From: Silicimonas sp. | Lineage (GTDB): Bacteria > Pseudomonadota > Alphaproteobacteria > Rhodobacterales > Rhodobacteraceae | DNA length: 64,000 nt | Direction of reading: 5' to 3' | Assembly: GCA_022824315.1 (NCBI GenBank) | Contig: JAJEAC010000101.1 | Coordinates: forward strand, 1 to 64,000 | Shown: in pieces, positions 45,416 to 54,005 of the stretch | How the letters are laid out: the number at the start of each line of letters is the position of its first letter | Position numbering within the stretch: the stretch's first letter is position 1 | Notes under the pieces: generated by a model | Told to the model about the DNA's origin: nothing | Seen by the model: the letters and a program-made list of their open reading frames with translations, nothing else | The model's database searches: none | Position numbers and translations under genes: made by a program

Positions 45416-46293
45416 CAGGCAAGCTCCGGTTTCTCGCCAAAGAGGCCCTGCGGCCGCACCAGAAGCACGACGAAGAGTGCGACGAAGAAAGTCAAAGTCG
45501 ACCATGTCGCACCGAAGAAGAAGCCGACATAGGCCGCGATCACCGACAGGATGAAGGCCGCCAGCACGGTTCCGAGGATCGAGCCCATGCCGCCCAGAAC
45601 AACAAGAGACATCAGGATCGCGATCCACTCCCAATGCTTGGCCGGAAAGAAGGAGAATACGAAGCTGACGAGTGCGCCGGCCGCACCGGCAAGCCCGATG
45701 CCGATGGCAAAGCTCACGAGGCCCACGAGGTTGACATTGACGCCGAGAAGCTCGGCCGCGTCGCGGTTTTGGGTCGTCGCGCGGATCGCATTGCCGAAAG
45801 CCGAATATTTCAGGAAGAGCGCGAGCGCGGAAATGATCGTGAGGGACACGATCCCGGAATAGAGCTGTCCCTTGGGAATGAAGACGCTTCCGATGAAGAA
45901 GGCATCCGTTGCGTAGTCAGGCGAGGTGACGCGCTGCGTGTTGGTGAATGCCGCGCCAAGCGCCCCTTCAACGACCATCGCCAAGGCAAAGGTCAGGAGT
46001 ACCGTCATCTCCGAGTATTTCGCCGATCGTGCCTCGCGCTCGAACACAAGCTTGTACAGCAACACTCCCGTTGCCGCCAGGATGACCAGCGCGACCGGCA
46101 AGGTGATCATGGGATCCACGCCGCCAAGCCGAAACGCCCAGTAGGCAATGTAGGCCCCGACCATGACAAGCGATGGATGCGCGAGGTTCACGATCCGCAT
46201 GACGCCGAAGACCAGCGAAAGCCCTGAACCCATCAGCGCGTAGACGCCGCCAAGGGCAAGACCCAGCACCAGGATCTGAACCATGTCCGCCAT
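45415..46293 (-). CDS. livH: Branched-chain-amino-acid-type ABC transporter permease (LivH-like)
   Basis: A 292-residue permease: LGLALGGVYALMGSGLSLVFGVMRIVNLAHPSL, the LivH hallmark, then GSVFIPKGQLYSG and VLGGMGSILGTVLAAFIL. The ATG at 46293 (MADMVQILV) has AAGAAGG upstream; a TTG at 46299 overlapping the LivF stop is an alternative. It pairs with LivM in the membrane. Confidence 0.93.
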   Translation of the reverse strand: MADMVQILVLGLALGGVYALMGSGLSLVFGVMRIVNLAHPSLVMVGAYIAYWAFRLGGVDPMITLPVALVILAATGVLLYKLVFEREARSAKYSEMTVLLTFALAMVVEGALGAAFTNTQRVTSPDYATDAFFIGSVFIPKGQLYSGIVSLTIISALALFLKYSAFGNAIRATTQNRDAAELLGVNVNLVGLVSFAIGIGLAGAAGALVSFVFSFFPAKHWEWIAILMSLVVLGGMGSILGTVLAAFILSVIAAYVGFFFGATWSTLTFFVALFVVLLVRPQGLFGEKPELA

Positions 46294-46295
46294 GA

Positions 46296-47024
46296 TCAAG
46301 CCGCCTTCTTGCCGCCAAGATAGAGTTCCTGGATCCTCGGATCGTTCAGGATTTCCTTTCCGGGTCCTTCGAAGAGCGTCCGGCCCAGGTCAAGCACGAC
46401 ACCCCAGTCCGCATGCTTGAGCCCCATCAGCGCGTTCTGCTCCACGAGCAGGATCGTGATCCCCTCGTCGGTCATGACGCGCATGATGTCGAATATCTCG
46501 GCCACGATCTTTGGCGCGAGACCAAGCGACGGCTCGTCCAGCATCACGATTTCTGGCTTGAGGATCATTGTCCGTGCCATGGAAAGCGTCTGCTGCTGAC
46601 CTCCGGACAGAGTGCCGGCATGCTGGTCGCGACGTTCCTTCAGGATGGGGAACCTCTCCTCGATCTCGTCGATCCGGCGTTCAAGCTCGGCCTTGTCGCG
46701 CATCGAGTAACCGCCCATGCGGAGGTTTTCCCGCACTGTCATTTTTGGGAACAATGCGCGCTCCTGCGGCACGAAACTGATGCCCTTGCGCAGAATCTGG
46801 TCCGGCCGAAGGCCCTTCACGCTCTCGCCCTTGAACGTGACGTCGCCCTCCCGGACCCTGAGCATCCCCACGATGGCTTTCAGGAGCGTCGACTTGCCGG
46901 CGCCGTTCGGCCCGATGATGCAGTGCACCTTGCCTGGTTCCACCTTGACCGACGCACCGTTCAGGATTGCCGGGCCGTCGCCGTAGCCGGCCACGACATT
47001 CGAGACCTGGAGCAGGGCGCTCAT
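46296..47024 (-). CDS. livF: Branched-chain-amino-acid-type ABC transporter ATPase (LivF-like)
   Basis: A 242-residue ATPase: Walker A GPNGAGKST near 39, Q-loop FVPQERALFPKMTVRENLRMG, signature LSGGQQQTLSMARTM, Walker B IVMLDEPSLGLAPKI, H-loop VEQNALMGL. The short Walker A to Q-loop spacing and AGLAP-type segment fit LivF. Overlaps LivG by ATGA. Confidence 0.95.
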   Translation of the reverse strand: MSALLQVSNVVAGYGDGPAILNGASVKVEPGKVHCIIGPNGAGKSTLLKAIVGMLRVREGDVTFKGESVKGLRPDQILRKGISFVPQERALFPKMTVRENLRMGGYSMRDKAELERRIDEIEERFPILKERRDQHAGTLSGGQQQTLSMARTMILKPEIVMLDEPSLGLAPKIVAEIFDIMRVMTDEGITILLVEQNALMGLKHADWGVVLDLGRTLFEGPGKEILNDPRIQELYLGGKKAA

Positions 47025-47764
47025 GCGGCCGCCTCCTGCGCGCCGCCCAGATAGGCTTCAAGCACCGCCGGGTCGTTGCGGACCTCGTCGGGCGTGCCGC
47101 TGGCAATCACGCTGCCCTGCGCCATGACCACGACGCGGTGGGACAGGCGCATGATGAGATCCATGTTGTGCTCGACGATCAGAACCGTCAGGCCGTTCCT
47201 GTTCAGTTCGCGGATATGGCCGATGATCTCCTCCAGAAGGGTCGGGTTCACGCCTCCCGCAGGTTCGTCAAGCAATATGATCTTCGGGTCGCTCATCAGG
47301 AGCGCCGCAAGATCCATGAGCTTCTTCTGACCGTAACTCAGGTTCGCACCGTCCTCATGCGCCAGCCGGGCAATCCCGAGAAAGTCCAGGAGTCCCATGG
47401 CCTTTTCTATCTCCTCCGGACTCATCGCCGGTTTGAAGAAGTCGCGCCAGCCGTTGATCCTTGACTGGCAAATGACGTTCTCGAGGACCGTCATGTCGGC
47501 AAGGTTGCGCGAGATCTGGAAGGTCCGACTGAGGCCACGCGCAGTGATCTTGTGCGGTCGCAGCTCGTCGATTCGTTCGCCGTCGAGCCAGACCTCGCCC
47601 CTCGTGGGCGTCATCGTCCTGCTGATGCAGTTGAACGCGGTCGTCTTGCCGGCGCCATTCGGTCCGATCAAGGCGGTGATGCTGCCCCTTTCCACGCCGA
47701 AAGAGCATTCATCGACGGCCTTGATGCCGCCGAAATGCTTGCAGAGGTTTCGAATGTCCAGCAT
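47021..47764 (-). CDS. livG: Branched-chain-amino-acid-type ABC transporter ATPase (LivG-like)
   Basis: A 247-residue ATPase: CKHFGGIKAVDECSF, Walker A GPNGAGKTT, GLSRTFQISRNLADMTVLENV, signature LSYGQKKLMDLAALL, Walker B IILLDEPAGGVNPTL, H-loop VEHNMDLIM. LSYGQ in place of LSGGQ is normal for LivG. Separated from the binding-protein gene by a strong hairpin. Confidence 0.95.
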   Translation of the reverse strand: MLDIRNLCKHFGGIKAVDECSFGVERGSITALIGPNGAGKTTAFNCISRTMTPTRGEVWLDGERIDELRPHKITARGLSRTFQISRNLADMTVLENVICQSRINGWRDFFKPAMSPEEIEKAMGLLDFLGIARLAHEDGANLSYGQKKLMDLAALLMSDPKIILLDEPAGGVNPTLLEEIIGHIRELNRNGLTVLIVEHNMDLIMRLSHRVVVMAQGSVIASGTPDEVRNDPAVLEAYLGGAQEAAA

Positions 47765-47785
47765 GCGGGGCTTTCGGCCGGCGAA

Positions 47786-47812
47786 TGGCCGGGCGCATCA
47801 AGCGCCCGGCCA
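47786..47812 (-). terminator. Strong hairpin between binding-protein and ATPase genes
   Basis: TGGCCGGGCGC and GCGCCCGGCCA form a perfect 11-bp GC-rich stem with loop ATCAA, 8 bases after the binding-protein stop. No T-tract follows, so partial attenuation or mRNA 3'-end protection is more likely than full termination. Confidence 0.75.
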
Positions 47813-47819
47813 CGCATTG

Positions 47820-49088
47820 TCACCAGCCCTCTTTGGGATAGTTGAGCGGTGAGGTCTTGAACTCGTTCGTCGGGTAGACGAACTGGAGTTCCCCGCCATT
47901 CCATTGCGCCACCATGAACGGCTTGTCGACCGGAAGACCGACGGAATCCCAGTGGAACGCGCCCAGGATGGTGCGGACGGGATCGCTGGACGTACGCGCT
48001 GCCAGCCATGCGCCCATCTTGTCGTTGTCGGCCGCGCCCGCGCCAAGGATTGCCTGCTCGATGCCCTGGCACACCGCGAAAGGAATCGCCGCGTCTTCGT
48101 CCGGGGCAAATCCGTTGCGCGAGGTGAACTCGGCCACGAAATCGGCATTGCTGAACGGCTCGCCTGCGAGTTCCCCCACATACGGCGCATCCGGGTGCCA
48201 CGACGTGTGCATGAGAATCGCTTCCGAGGCCTCCTGGGTGCCCTCGTAGAACTCAACCTGCGTGCCCTGGCTGTAGTAGACCATCTTCGGTTCTGCGCGA
48301 ACGGTCTTCAAGGCACGGGTCAACTGCACGGCCTCTTCTGCGCTTGCGCTCAGCGCGATGATCAGTTCGGCACCGGACCGCTTGATGGAGTTTGCGAGGT
48401 TCAGCCAGTCATTGAAGCCTTCCTCCGGCCACTTTTCGGTGTAGACGACCTCGATTCCGGCGTTGGCCAGATACCCCGGCGCGAGGTCGGCAACTTCGCC
48501 GCCGGTCGCCGGATCCATCACCTTCAGACCCAGGAATCCGGTCTCGACGGCGTTCGCGAAGAAGTCGTCCGCCGACACGACAGCAGCGGTCTTGGGACGA
48601 TCCGACTCGTCGACCAGGTCACTGATGAGACCTTGCAGCGACGAACCGACATACTCGGCCGCGTTCGGCTGGAAATAGAAGATGTTCTCGTGTCCCTGGG
48701 TATAGATTCGCAGTGCGCCACCGGCCGGAACCGGATGCACCAGGCCGTTCTTGGCAAGAATGTTCGCGACCGGGAACGTCAGGCGCGACGAGAACGTGCC
48801 GAATACAGCATCGACGCCGTCGACGTTGATGAACCGTTCGTACTGCGCGATGGCGGTTGCCGGATCCGACCGGTTGTCCGACATGATCAGTTCGAGCTGC
48901 TCGCCATTGATGCCGCCACGTTCGTTGATCATGTCAACGCAAAGCTGGTAGCCTTGCTCGTGCTTTGCGCCAGCGATCGAGAACGCGCCCGTCAATGGCA
49001 GGGACGTGCCGATCTTGATTTCGGCTACGGCCGCCGACGCGACCAGAGCTGCAACAGCTGAGCTCGCAAGCAAGTTTCCTGGTTTCAT
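47820..49088 (-). CDS. Branched-chain-amino-acid-type ABC transporter substrate-binding protein (LivK-like)
   Basis: A 422-residue periplasmic binding protein: signal peptide with LLASSAVAALVASAAVA, then IKIGTSLPLTGAFSIAG and the LivJ/K-type CVDMINERGGINGEQLELI and PVAGGALRIYT. ATG 49088 (MKPGNLL) has the correct signal peptide and AAAGGGAGG upstream. Third gene of the operon after osmC and the HIBADH-like gene. Ligand unknown: many proteins of this family bind amides or aromatic acids. Confidence 0.93.
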   Translation of the reverse strand: MKPGNLLASSAVAALVASAAVAEIKIGTSLPLTGAFSIAGAKHEQGYQLCVDMINERGGINGEQLELIMSDNRSDPATAIAQYERFINVDGVDAVFGTFSSRLTFPVANILAKNGLVHPVPAGGALRIYTQGHENIFYFQPNAAEYVGSSLQGLISDLVDESDRPKTAAVVSADDFFANAVETGFLGLKVMDPATGGEVADLAPGYLANAGIEVVYTEKWPEEGFNDWLNLANSIKRSGAELIIALSASAEEAVQLTRALKTVRAEPKMVYYSQGTQVEFYEGTQEASEAILMHTSWHPDAPYVGELAGEPFSNADFVAEFTSRNGFAPDEDAAIPFAVCQGIEQAILGAGAADNDKMGAWLAARTSSDPVRTILGAFHWDSVGLPVDKPFMVAQWNGGELQFVYPTNEFKTSPLNYPKEGW

Positions 49089-49159
49089 TGGGTTTACCTC
49101 CCTTTCAAGTTTGTCGTTGCCGGCGTCACGCACATCGAACGCCAACTCGGGTTCACCCC

Positions 49160-50125
49160 TCACTCAGCCGCCTGGGGCAGTTCCAGTCCGGTGGGATAGG
49201 GGCTGTCTTCGCTCTCGAGCTCGATGCCTGCGGCCAGCGCGACCGTCTCGAGAAGCGCAGAAAAGTCCTGTTCCAGATAGGCCGCCGGATCGTCCTTGAG
49301 CGCCGCCGCCCCGAAATGGGCCTGCAGCGCTTCGCGGGTTGCCGCCGTCACCGGCATCGGCACGTTGAGTTCACGCCCGGATGCCAGGCCGAGGTCGAGA
49401 TCCTTGCGGAGGAGCACCGGCGTGAACGTCGTCGTCCAGTCCAGGTTGACGAGAGCGTTGGTCTTGTAGCGCGTGAAGATCGACCCCATGACCGAGTTGT
49501 TCATGAAATCGAGGAACGCCCGGCGCGGCACTCCGGCCTTCTGCGCGAGGATTGTGATTTCAGCCAGGTTTTGGGTCACCACACCCAGCATCACGTTGTG
49601 TGCAATCTTGCAGAACCGCGCCAGTTCGCCCTCGCCGACATAGGAAACGCCATTGGCTGCAATGGTGGCGATGATGTCTTCGACCCGATCAAATGCTGCC
49701 CGTGGTCCCGAAGCAACGGCGCTCAGCTTGCCCGCCTTCACGCATTTGCCGTTCCCGCTGACGGGCGAGCAAACGAAATCCGCCCCCCGTTCCGCAAGCC
49801 GCAAACGAATCTCCGCCGATTCCTCGACACCGATCGAGGAGCAATCGAGGAATATCCTTGGCACGCTGTCCCCGGCAAGTACGCCATTCTCGCCAAAGCA
49901 GAGGGCCTCGACGTCCTTGCCCGTCGAGACCATGGTTGCCAGCACATCGACGCCAGCCAGATCCGGCGGGCTGTCGACAAGCGTCGCGCCCTTCTCCTCC
50001 AGCGGTTCCGCCTTCGAACGCGTTCTGTTCCAGACCTTGACGTCATAGCCGGCGTTCACCAGCCGCTCCGCCATCGGGAAGCCCATGCGTCCCATGCCGA
50101 TCCAACCAATGGTGGGTCTTGTCAT
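49160..50125 (-). CDS. 3-hydroxyisobutyrate-dehydrogenase-family NAD(P)-dependent oxidoreductase
   Basis: A 321-residue beta-hydroxyacid dehydrogenase: Rossmann IGWIGMGRMGFPMAERLVNAGY, substrate region FVCSPVSGNGKCVKAGKLSAVASG, and catalytic Lys in ARFCKIAHNVMLGVVTQNLAE. The family oxidises 3-hydroxyisobutyrate, tartronate semialdehyde (reverse), sulfolactaldehyde-related and other 3-hydroxy acids. CSPVSGN instead of the usual APVSGG is a small deviation at the substrate loop. Second gene of the operon, 12 bases after osmC. Confidence 0.9.
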   Translation of the reverse strand: MTRPTIGWIGMGRMGFPMAERLVNAGYDVKVWNRTRSKAEPLEEKGATLVDSPPDLAGVDVLATMVSTGKDVEALCFGENGVLAGDSVPRIFLDCSSIGVEESAEIRLRLAERGADFVCSPVSGNGKCVKAGKLSAVASGPRAAFDRVEDIIATIAANGVSYVGEGELARFCKIAHNVMLGVVTQNLAEITILAQKAGVPRRAFLDFMNNSVMGSIFTRYKTNALVNLDWTTTFTPVLLRKDLDLGLASGRELNVPMPVTAATREALQAHFGAAALKDDPAAYLEQDFSALLETVALAAGIELESEDSPYPTGLELPQAAE

Positions 50126-50137
50126 CCTGTTCTCCCG

Positions 50138-50644
50138 TTAAGCGACCATCGAGCCGGCATCTCCGGCGTCACGGATCCAGGTCATCTCGATTCGGACCCC
50201 TGCGTCCTTGATCAGGTTGAAGACCGGGCATCGCGCCTCGGTTTCCTCAACGACGTTCGTCAGCCGCGCTTGACTTTCCCGGGTGCGCACGCTCGCCTCG
50301 ACCTTGACCGTCTGAAAATGAGGCACGACCCCGCGCATTCCGGAACGTCCGCGGATGTCGATGGTGAATGCCGCGTCGAATTCGATGCCTTCGTATTCAA
50401 GACCCATCTCACGGGCCGTGCGGCCGAATGTGACCGCCTCGCACGCGCACAGCGATGCCAGGACGCCGGCAAGGGGTGTGGGACCGTTGTCGGATCCGCC
50501 GTGCGCGGCCGGCTCGTCGAAGGTGAACTCGCCCAGTTCTCCGAAATTCACGACAGTGGCGAGTGACCCGTCGTTGGACGCCGACAATGCCTTGCGGCGG
50601 ATGATCGGCTTCGACGAATCCCTCTTGTCAACGACGCTTGCCAT
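50138..50644 (-). CDS. OsmC-family protein
   Basis: A 168-residue OsmC/Ohr-fold protein. The two expected redox cysteines are visible in LASLCACEAVTFGRTARE and EETEARCPVFNLI. Members reduce organic hydroperoxides, but many are of unknown function and sit in catabolic operons. It is the promoter-proximal gene of a ten-gene operon; a predicted promoter at 50711-50739 and LacI operator at 50696-50707 lie directly upstream. ATG 50644. Confidence 0.88.
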   Translation of the reverse strand: MASVVDKRDSSKPIIRRKALSASNDGSLATVVNFGELGEFTFDEPAAHGGSDNGPTPLAGVLASLCACEAVTFGRTAREMGLEYEGIEFDAAFTIDIRGRSGMRGVVPHFQTVKVEASVRTRESQARLTNVVEETEARCPVFNLIKDAGVRIEMTWIRDAGDAGSMVA

Positions 50645-50695
50645 TCAGCGGAGCCCTGTCCGTTCGTGTCTCGCTTGGCGAGATCAATGATCTGC

Positions 50696-50707
50696 GCAAA
50701 CGATTGC
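50696..50707. promoter_or_regulatory. LacI-family operator at the osmC-liv operon promoter
   Basis: GCAAACGATTGC, of the GCAAnCGnTTGC type with the central CpG typical of LacI-family sites. It sits three bases downstream of the predicted osmC -10 element, over the expected transcription start, where binding would repress. Its centre is about 53 bases, five helical turns, from the second site. The same 12-mer occurs inverted at 63353-63364. Confidence 0.75.
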
Positions 50708-50710
50708 ATG

Positions 50711-50739
50711 ATCGTAACGCCCTATTTTCCAAGGGTCAA
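50711..50739 (-). promoter_or_regulatory. Predicted sigma70 promoter of the osmC-liv operon
   Basis: On the minus strand TTGACC (50739-50734) and TACGAT (50716-50711) are separated by 17 bases, about 60 bases before the osmC ATG. Confidence 0.65.
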
Positions 50740-50748
50740 GATTTTCCC

Positions 50749-50760
50749 GCAACCGTTTGC
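50749..50760. promoter_or_regulatory. LacI-family operator at the regulator's own promoter
   Basis: GCAACCGTTTGC matches GCAAnCGnTTGC and overlaps the -35 element of the regulator promoter, implying autoregulation. With 50696-50707 it could support looping by a LacI tetramer or cooperative dimers. Confidence 0.75.
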
Positions 50761-50784
50761 ATCAGGGCCGAAGAAACGTATAAT
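50756..50784 (+). promoter_or_regulatory. Predicted sigma70 promoter of the LacI-type regulator gene
   Basis: TTTGCA (50756-50761), a 17-base spacer and a perfect TATAAT (50779-50784), 25 bases before the ATG at 50810. Confidence 0.75.
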
Positions 50785-50809
50785 CCTCTGCAATGAAACG
50801 GGCGAGACG

Positions 50810-51886
50810 ATGAAGAAAAGCGTTACGATCAAGGATGTTGCGAGAGAGACCGGCGTACATGTCGCAACGGTCTCGCGGGCGTTGTCGCCGAACGCTCGCG
50901 CTCTGCTGTCGGCGGAAGTCGTGGCGAAGATCCGCGAAACGGCCAATGCCATGGGATATCGGCCGAATCGCATTGCTGCCGGTCTCAGGACCCGCCGGAC
51001 CATGACCGTGGGTGTCATGATCCCCGACATCACCAACACCCTTTTTCCACCGATCGTGCGCGGAATGGAAGCTGCACTGGAGCCCGCCGGATACGCCTCG
51101 ATCCTCGTCAACACGGACAATGATCCCGATCGCGAAGCGCGCCTGTTCGACGTGCTGCTGCAACGGGGCGTGGACGGCATCATAGATGCGGCAGTGACCC
51201 ATATGGACCCGCACCTGGAGCGCATCTCCCGGGAAGTTCCCATTGTCACGGCGAACAGAATGGTGGAGGGCTCCGGGATTCCCTCGGTCATCAACGATGA
51301 CGCGGGCGGTATCCGAATGATGCTGCAGAAACTCCACGCTGCCGGACACCGGAACATCGGCCACATCGCCGGGCCGGAGGATTTGTCGACCGGCATTCAG
51401 CGACGAGAGGCGTTTCAGGCGGCGGCGAATGGCCTCGGCCTCAAGGTGCCGGGCACCGCCATGATCGTGGCCGAGCGCTACAACGAGGACGAGGGCAGCC
51501 GCTGTGCCATGTCCGCATTGGAAAACTCTCCGGACGTGACCGCCCTGCTCTGTGCCAATGATCGCCTGGCGATCGGCGCCATCGACGCGCTCGCTTCGCT
51601 GGGATTGAAATGCCCCGAGGACATCTCGGTGACCGGGTTCAATGACATCCCGTTTCTCGACATGATTCCGCCGGGGCTCACCACGGTGCAGATCCTGCAA
51701 TTCGATGTCGGGCGCATTGCCGCGGAAATCCTTCTGAAGCGCATGACCGAGCCCGACGCGCGCGTGCCCGAAACGACGATCATGCCGGTGTCGATCATCG
51801 AGCGAAACAGCATCGCGCCGCCCAGATCCGGGCGCGGCCGAAAGACTCGTGCCTCCAGGCAGTCGCGCCAAAAGAAGCTGGAGTGA
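50810..51886 (+). CDS. LacI-family transcriptional regulator
   Basis: A 358-residue LacI/GalR regulator. N-terminal HTH and hinge: VTIKDVARETGVHVATVSRAL, then MGYRPNRIAAGLRTRRT. Periplasmic-binding-protein-like effector domain: TVGVMIPDITNTLFPPIVRGME, HRNIGHIAGPEDLSTGIQRREAF, LCANDRLAIGAIDAL, DISVTGFNDIPFLDMIPPGLTTV. ATG 50810 gives the standard N-terminus. A basic tail (RSGRGRKTRASRQSRQKK) is unusual. The effector is probably the compound handled by the flanking operons. Two matching operators lie upstream and one at 63353. Co-transcribed with the amidohydrolase 4 bases downstream. Confidence 0.95.
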   Translation: MKKSVTIKDVARETGVHVATVSRALSPNARALLSAEVVAKIRETANAMGYRPNRIAAGLRTRRTMTVGVMIPDITNTLFPPIVRGMEAALEPAGYASILVNTDNDPDREARLFDVLLQRGVDGIIDAAVTHMDPHLERISREVPIVTANRMVEGSGIPSVINDDAGGIRMMLQKLHAAGHRNIGHIAGPEDLSTGIQRREAFQAAANGLGLKVPGTAMIVAERYNEDEGSRCAMSALENSPDVTALLCANDRLAIGAIDALASLGLKCPEDISVTGFNDIPFLDMIPPGLTTVQILQFDVGRIAAEILLKRMTEPDARVPETTIMPVSIIERNSIAPPRSGRGRKTRASRQSRQKKLE

Positions 51887-51890
51887 CGAA

Positions 51891-52856
51891 ATGAAGCGGC
51901 CGAATCCTCAACGAATCATCGCGGTTGAAGAGCATTTCATGCACGCGGCGCTTACGGAGCATTTCGTGGCAGCCGCGCGTCAGCAGCCCAAGCCCCTCCT
52001 TGCCCGGCTCTACGATTTCGCTGGCATCCGGATTGAAGAGATGGACGAGGCAGGAATCGACATGCAGGTTCTGTCGCACCAGTCTCCGGGCAGCCAGCGC
52101 CTTGCGGATGACGTCGCAACAGCGGCCTGCCGCTCCGTGAACGACGCGCTCGCAGCCGTGATCGCCGAGGCGCCAGACCGTTTCCAAGGATTTGCGATGA
52201 TTCCGACGATGCTCCCCGATGCCGCGGCGGACGAGCTTCAGAGAGCGGTCGAGGAACTTGGGCTCAAGGGCGCGATGATCCATGGGATGAGTCGCGGCGA
52301 GATGATCGATGGCGAAGCCTACTGGCCGATCTTCGCCCGCGCCGAGAAGCTGGACGTTCCGGTCTACCTCCACCCTGCCCTGCCCGACAAGACGGTCACG
52401 GCCCGCTACTACGCGCCCTATGACGGATCCCACCCGATGTTCACGCGCGCCGCGTGGGGCTTCGGAGTGGAGGCCGGAACCCAAGCCATCCGGCTGATCC
52501 TCTCAGGCGTTCTTGACCGGCACCCGAATCTCAAGTTCATTCTCGGACATCTGGGCGAGGCCCTGCCATTCTGGATGCCGCGGATCGACGAAAGTCTCCG
52601 CCGAACCGGAGGAGCGCCGGTCGACTTCCACGCCGCCTTCCGTCGAAACTTCTGGATCACCACCAGCGGGTTCTTCGCCGACGACGCGCTCCTGCTCTGT
52701 CTCAAGATGATCGAGCCCGAACGTATCCTCTTCGCGGTCGACTGGCCCTACGCGGACAACAGGAAAGGGGTCAACTGGATGCGTGAGGCACCCGTGGATG
52801 ACACGACCCGGAACGCGATATTCTCGGGCAACGCGAAACGGCTCCTGGGGCTTTGA
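51891..52856 (+). CDS. Amidohydrolase 2-family metal enzyme (ACMSD/resorcylate-decarboxylase-like)
   Basis: A 321-residue TIM-barrel amidohydrolase. The N-terminal metal motif is VEEHF (Glu13-Glu14-His15) instead of HxH, as in gamma-resorcylate, 2,3-dihydroxybenzoate and 5-carboxyvanillate decarboxylases. Further ligands: His161 in YLHPALP, His220 in ILGHLGE and Asp284 in FAVDWPY. The family decarboxylates aromatic or 2-hydroxymuconate-type acids or hydrolyses lactones. The start is ATG 51891, 4 bases after the regulator stop with CTGGAG upstream. As the only enzyme on the regulator's own transcript, it may make or remove the inducer. Confidence 0.9.
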   Translation: MKRPNPQRIIAVEEHFMHAALTEHFVAAARQQPKPLLARLYDFAGIRIEEMDEAGIDMQVLSHQSPGSQRLADDVATAACRSVNDALAAVIAEAPDRFQGFAMIPTMLPDAAADELQRAVEELGLKGAMIHGMSRGEMIDGEAYWPIFARAEKLDVPVYLHPALPDKTVTARYYAPYDGSHPMFTRAAWGFGVEAGTQAIRLILSGVLDRHPNLKFILGHLGEALPFWMPRIDESLRRTGGAPVDFHAAFRRNFWITTSGFFADDALLLCLKMIEPERILFAVDWPYADNRKGVNWMREAPVDDTTRNAIFSGNAKRLLGL

Positions 52857-53039
52857 TCTGTACCCGCTAGCTCCGTGATTCCGTTCCCGGTTGGCAGCGA
52901 TGCGCATCGTCGGTCCCAGACCTCGCGGCAAGGCATCTCGTCGATGACCGCCTCACCCTTCGTGTCGGCCACCGCCCCAGCGAATCTCGCGTCCGATCCC
53001 ATGGCCGCCCCTGGCCAAAACGCCGCGATGGCCGATGCA

Positions 53040-54005
53040 TCATGCCTTGACCCCGTTCCTCACGTGACGCGCAGGTTCTCCTTCCAGGAGCACGCGGGCG
53101 ACATTGTCCCAAGCCTCTGAAAAAAGTCCTGCCCATGCCTGCCGGGTAACGCCGGCGATGTGCGGCGTCAGGATCAGACGCTGCGCGGTTGCGTCGCCAA
53201 CGGTCAGAAGCGGGTTGTCGGATGCAGGCGGCTCGGTCGAATAGACGTCAACCACTGCCCCGCCGATCCGGCCAGCCTCAAGCGCTTCCGCCAGCGCCGC
53301 CTCGTCCACGATCCCGCCTCGCGCAACGTTCACGAGAACTGCGTCCGGCTTCATCAAGCCAATTTCCGCGGCGCCAATCAGCCCTCGGGTTCCGTCTTGC
53401 AGCGGCACGTGCAGCGTGACGATGTCGGCTCGGGCAAGCAAATCACCGAGCTCGACGCTGTCCCCGCTGTCAATCGCAGGATCACAGAAAATCACATTTG
53501 CGCCCAGTTCCGAACATTGCCTCGCCGTCGCCCGGCCAATGATCCCGAAACCCACCACTCCAACCGTGAGACCCGCAAACTGGTTGAGGCCGCACCGAAT
53601 CATCCTGCCACGGATGTCCATGTACTCTCCCGCACGGATTGCCGCCGTGCTCTCGGGCAGCCGCCGCAGGAGCGTCGAAACAGTGGCAACCACGAATTCC
53701 GCCACAGCCAATGCCGAACGTCCTGGAACGCCTGCAACCGCAATCCCAAGCCCTGCCAGCGCTGCACCATCCACGCGGTCGATGCCGGCCCCGGTTACCT
53801 GAACGAGGCGAATCGCCGATCCGGCGAACAATCCGGTCTGAAGCGCCGGCCCGACCGCCGGAAGGACCAAGGCCTTGGCTGATCGCATTGCCTCGCCAAG
53901 CTCCGGACTCTCCGGCTCCATGGCCCGAATGTCGAGTGCCTCGGGCAGGATCACGCCGACCCTGGCAAAGTCATCGAGCGGACGCAGGCAGATTACGTCA
54001 GGCAC
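53040..54005 (-). CDS. D-2-hydroxyacid dehydrogenase family protein
   Basis: A 321-residue NAD(P)-dependent D-isomer-specific 2-hydroxyacid dehydrogenase: Rossmann GVVGFGIIGRATARQ, VNVARGGIVDEAALAEAL with catalytic Arg before it, Glu in DVYSTEPPA and His in LTPHIAGVT. Relatives include phosphoglycerate dehydrogenase and hydroxypyruvate/glyoxylate reductases. I suggest GTG 54005 (VPDVICLRPLDDF), overlapping the cupin stop by 8 bases; ATG 54050 adds a non-conserved stretch. Last gene of the second ten-gene operon, convergent with the amidohydrolase gene. Confidence 0.88.
   Translation of the reverse strand: MPDVICLRPLDDFARVGVILPEALDIRAMEPESPELGEAMRSAKALVLPAVGPALQTGLFAGSAIRLVQVTGAGIDRVDGAALAGLGIAVAGVPGRSALAVAEFVVATVSTLLRRLPESTAAIRAGEYMDIRGRMIRCGLNQFAGLTVGVVGFGIIGRATARQCSELGANVIFCDPAIDSGDSVELGDLLARADIVTLHVPLQDGTRGLIGAAEIGLMKPDAVLVNVARGGIVDEAALAEALEAGRIGGAVVDVYSTEPPASDNPLLTVGDATAQRLILTPHIAGVTRQAWAGLFSEAWDNVARVLLEGEPARHVRNGVKA

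Noticed and set aside
49088-50566. Plus-strand open frame of 492 codons opposite the HIBADH-like and osmC genes
   Set aside because: Antisense shadow: the minus-strand genes carry recognised motifs and the plus translation is Arg/His-rich with none.
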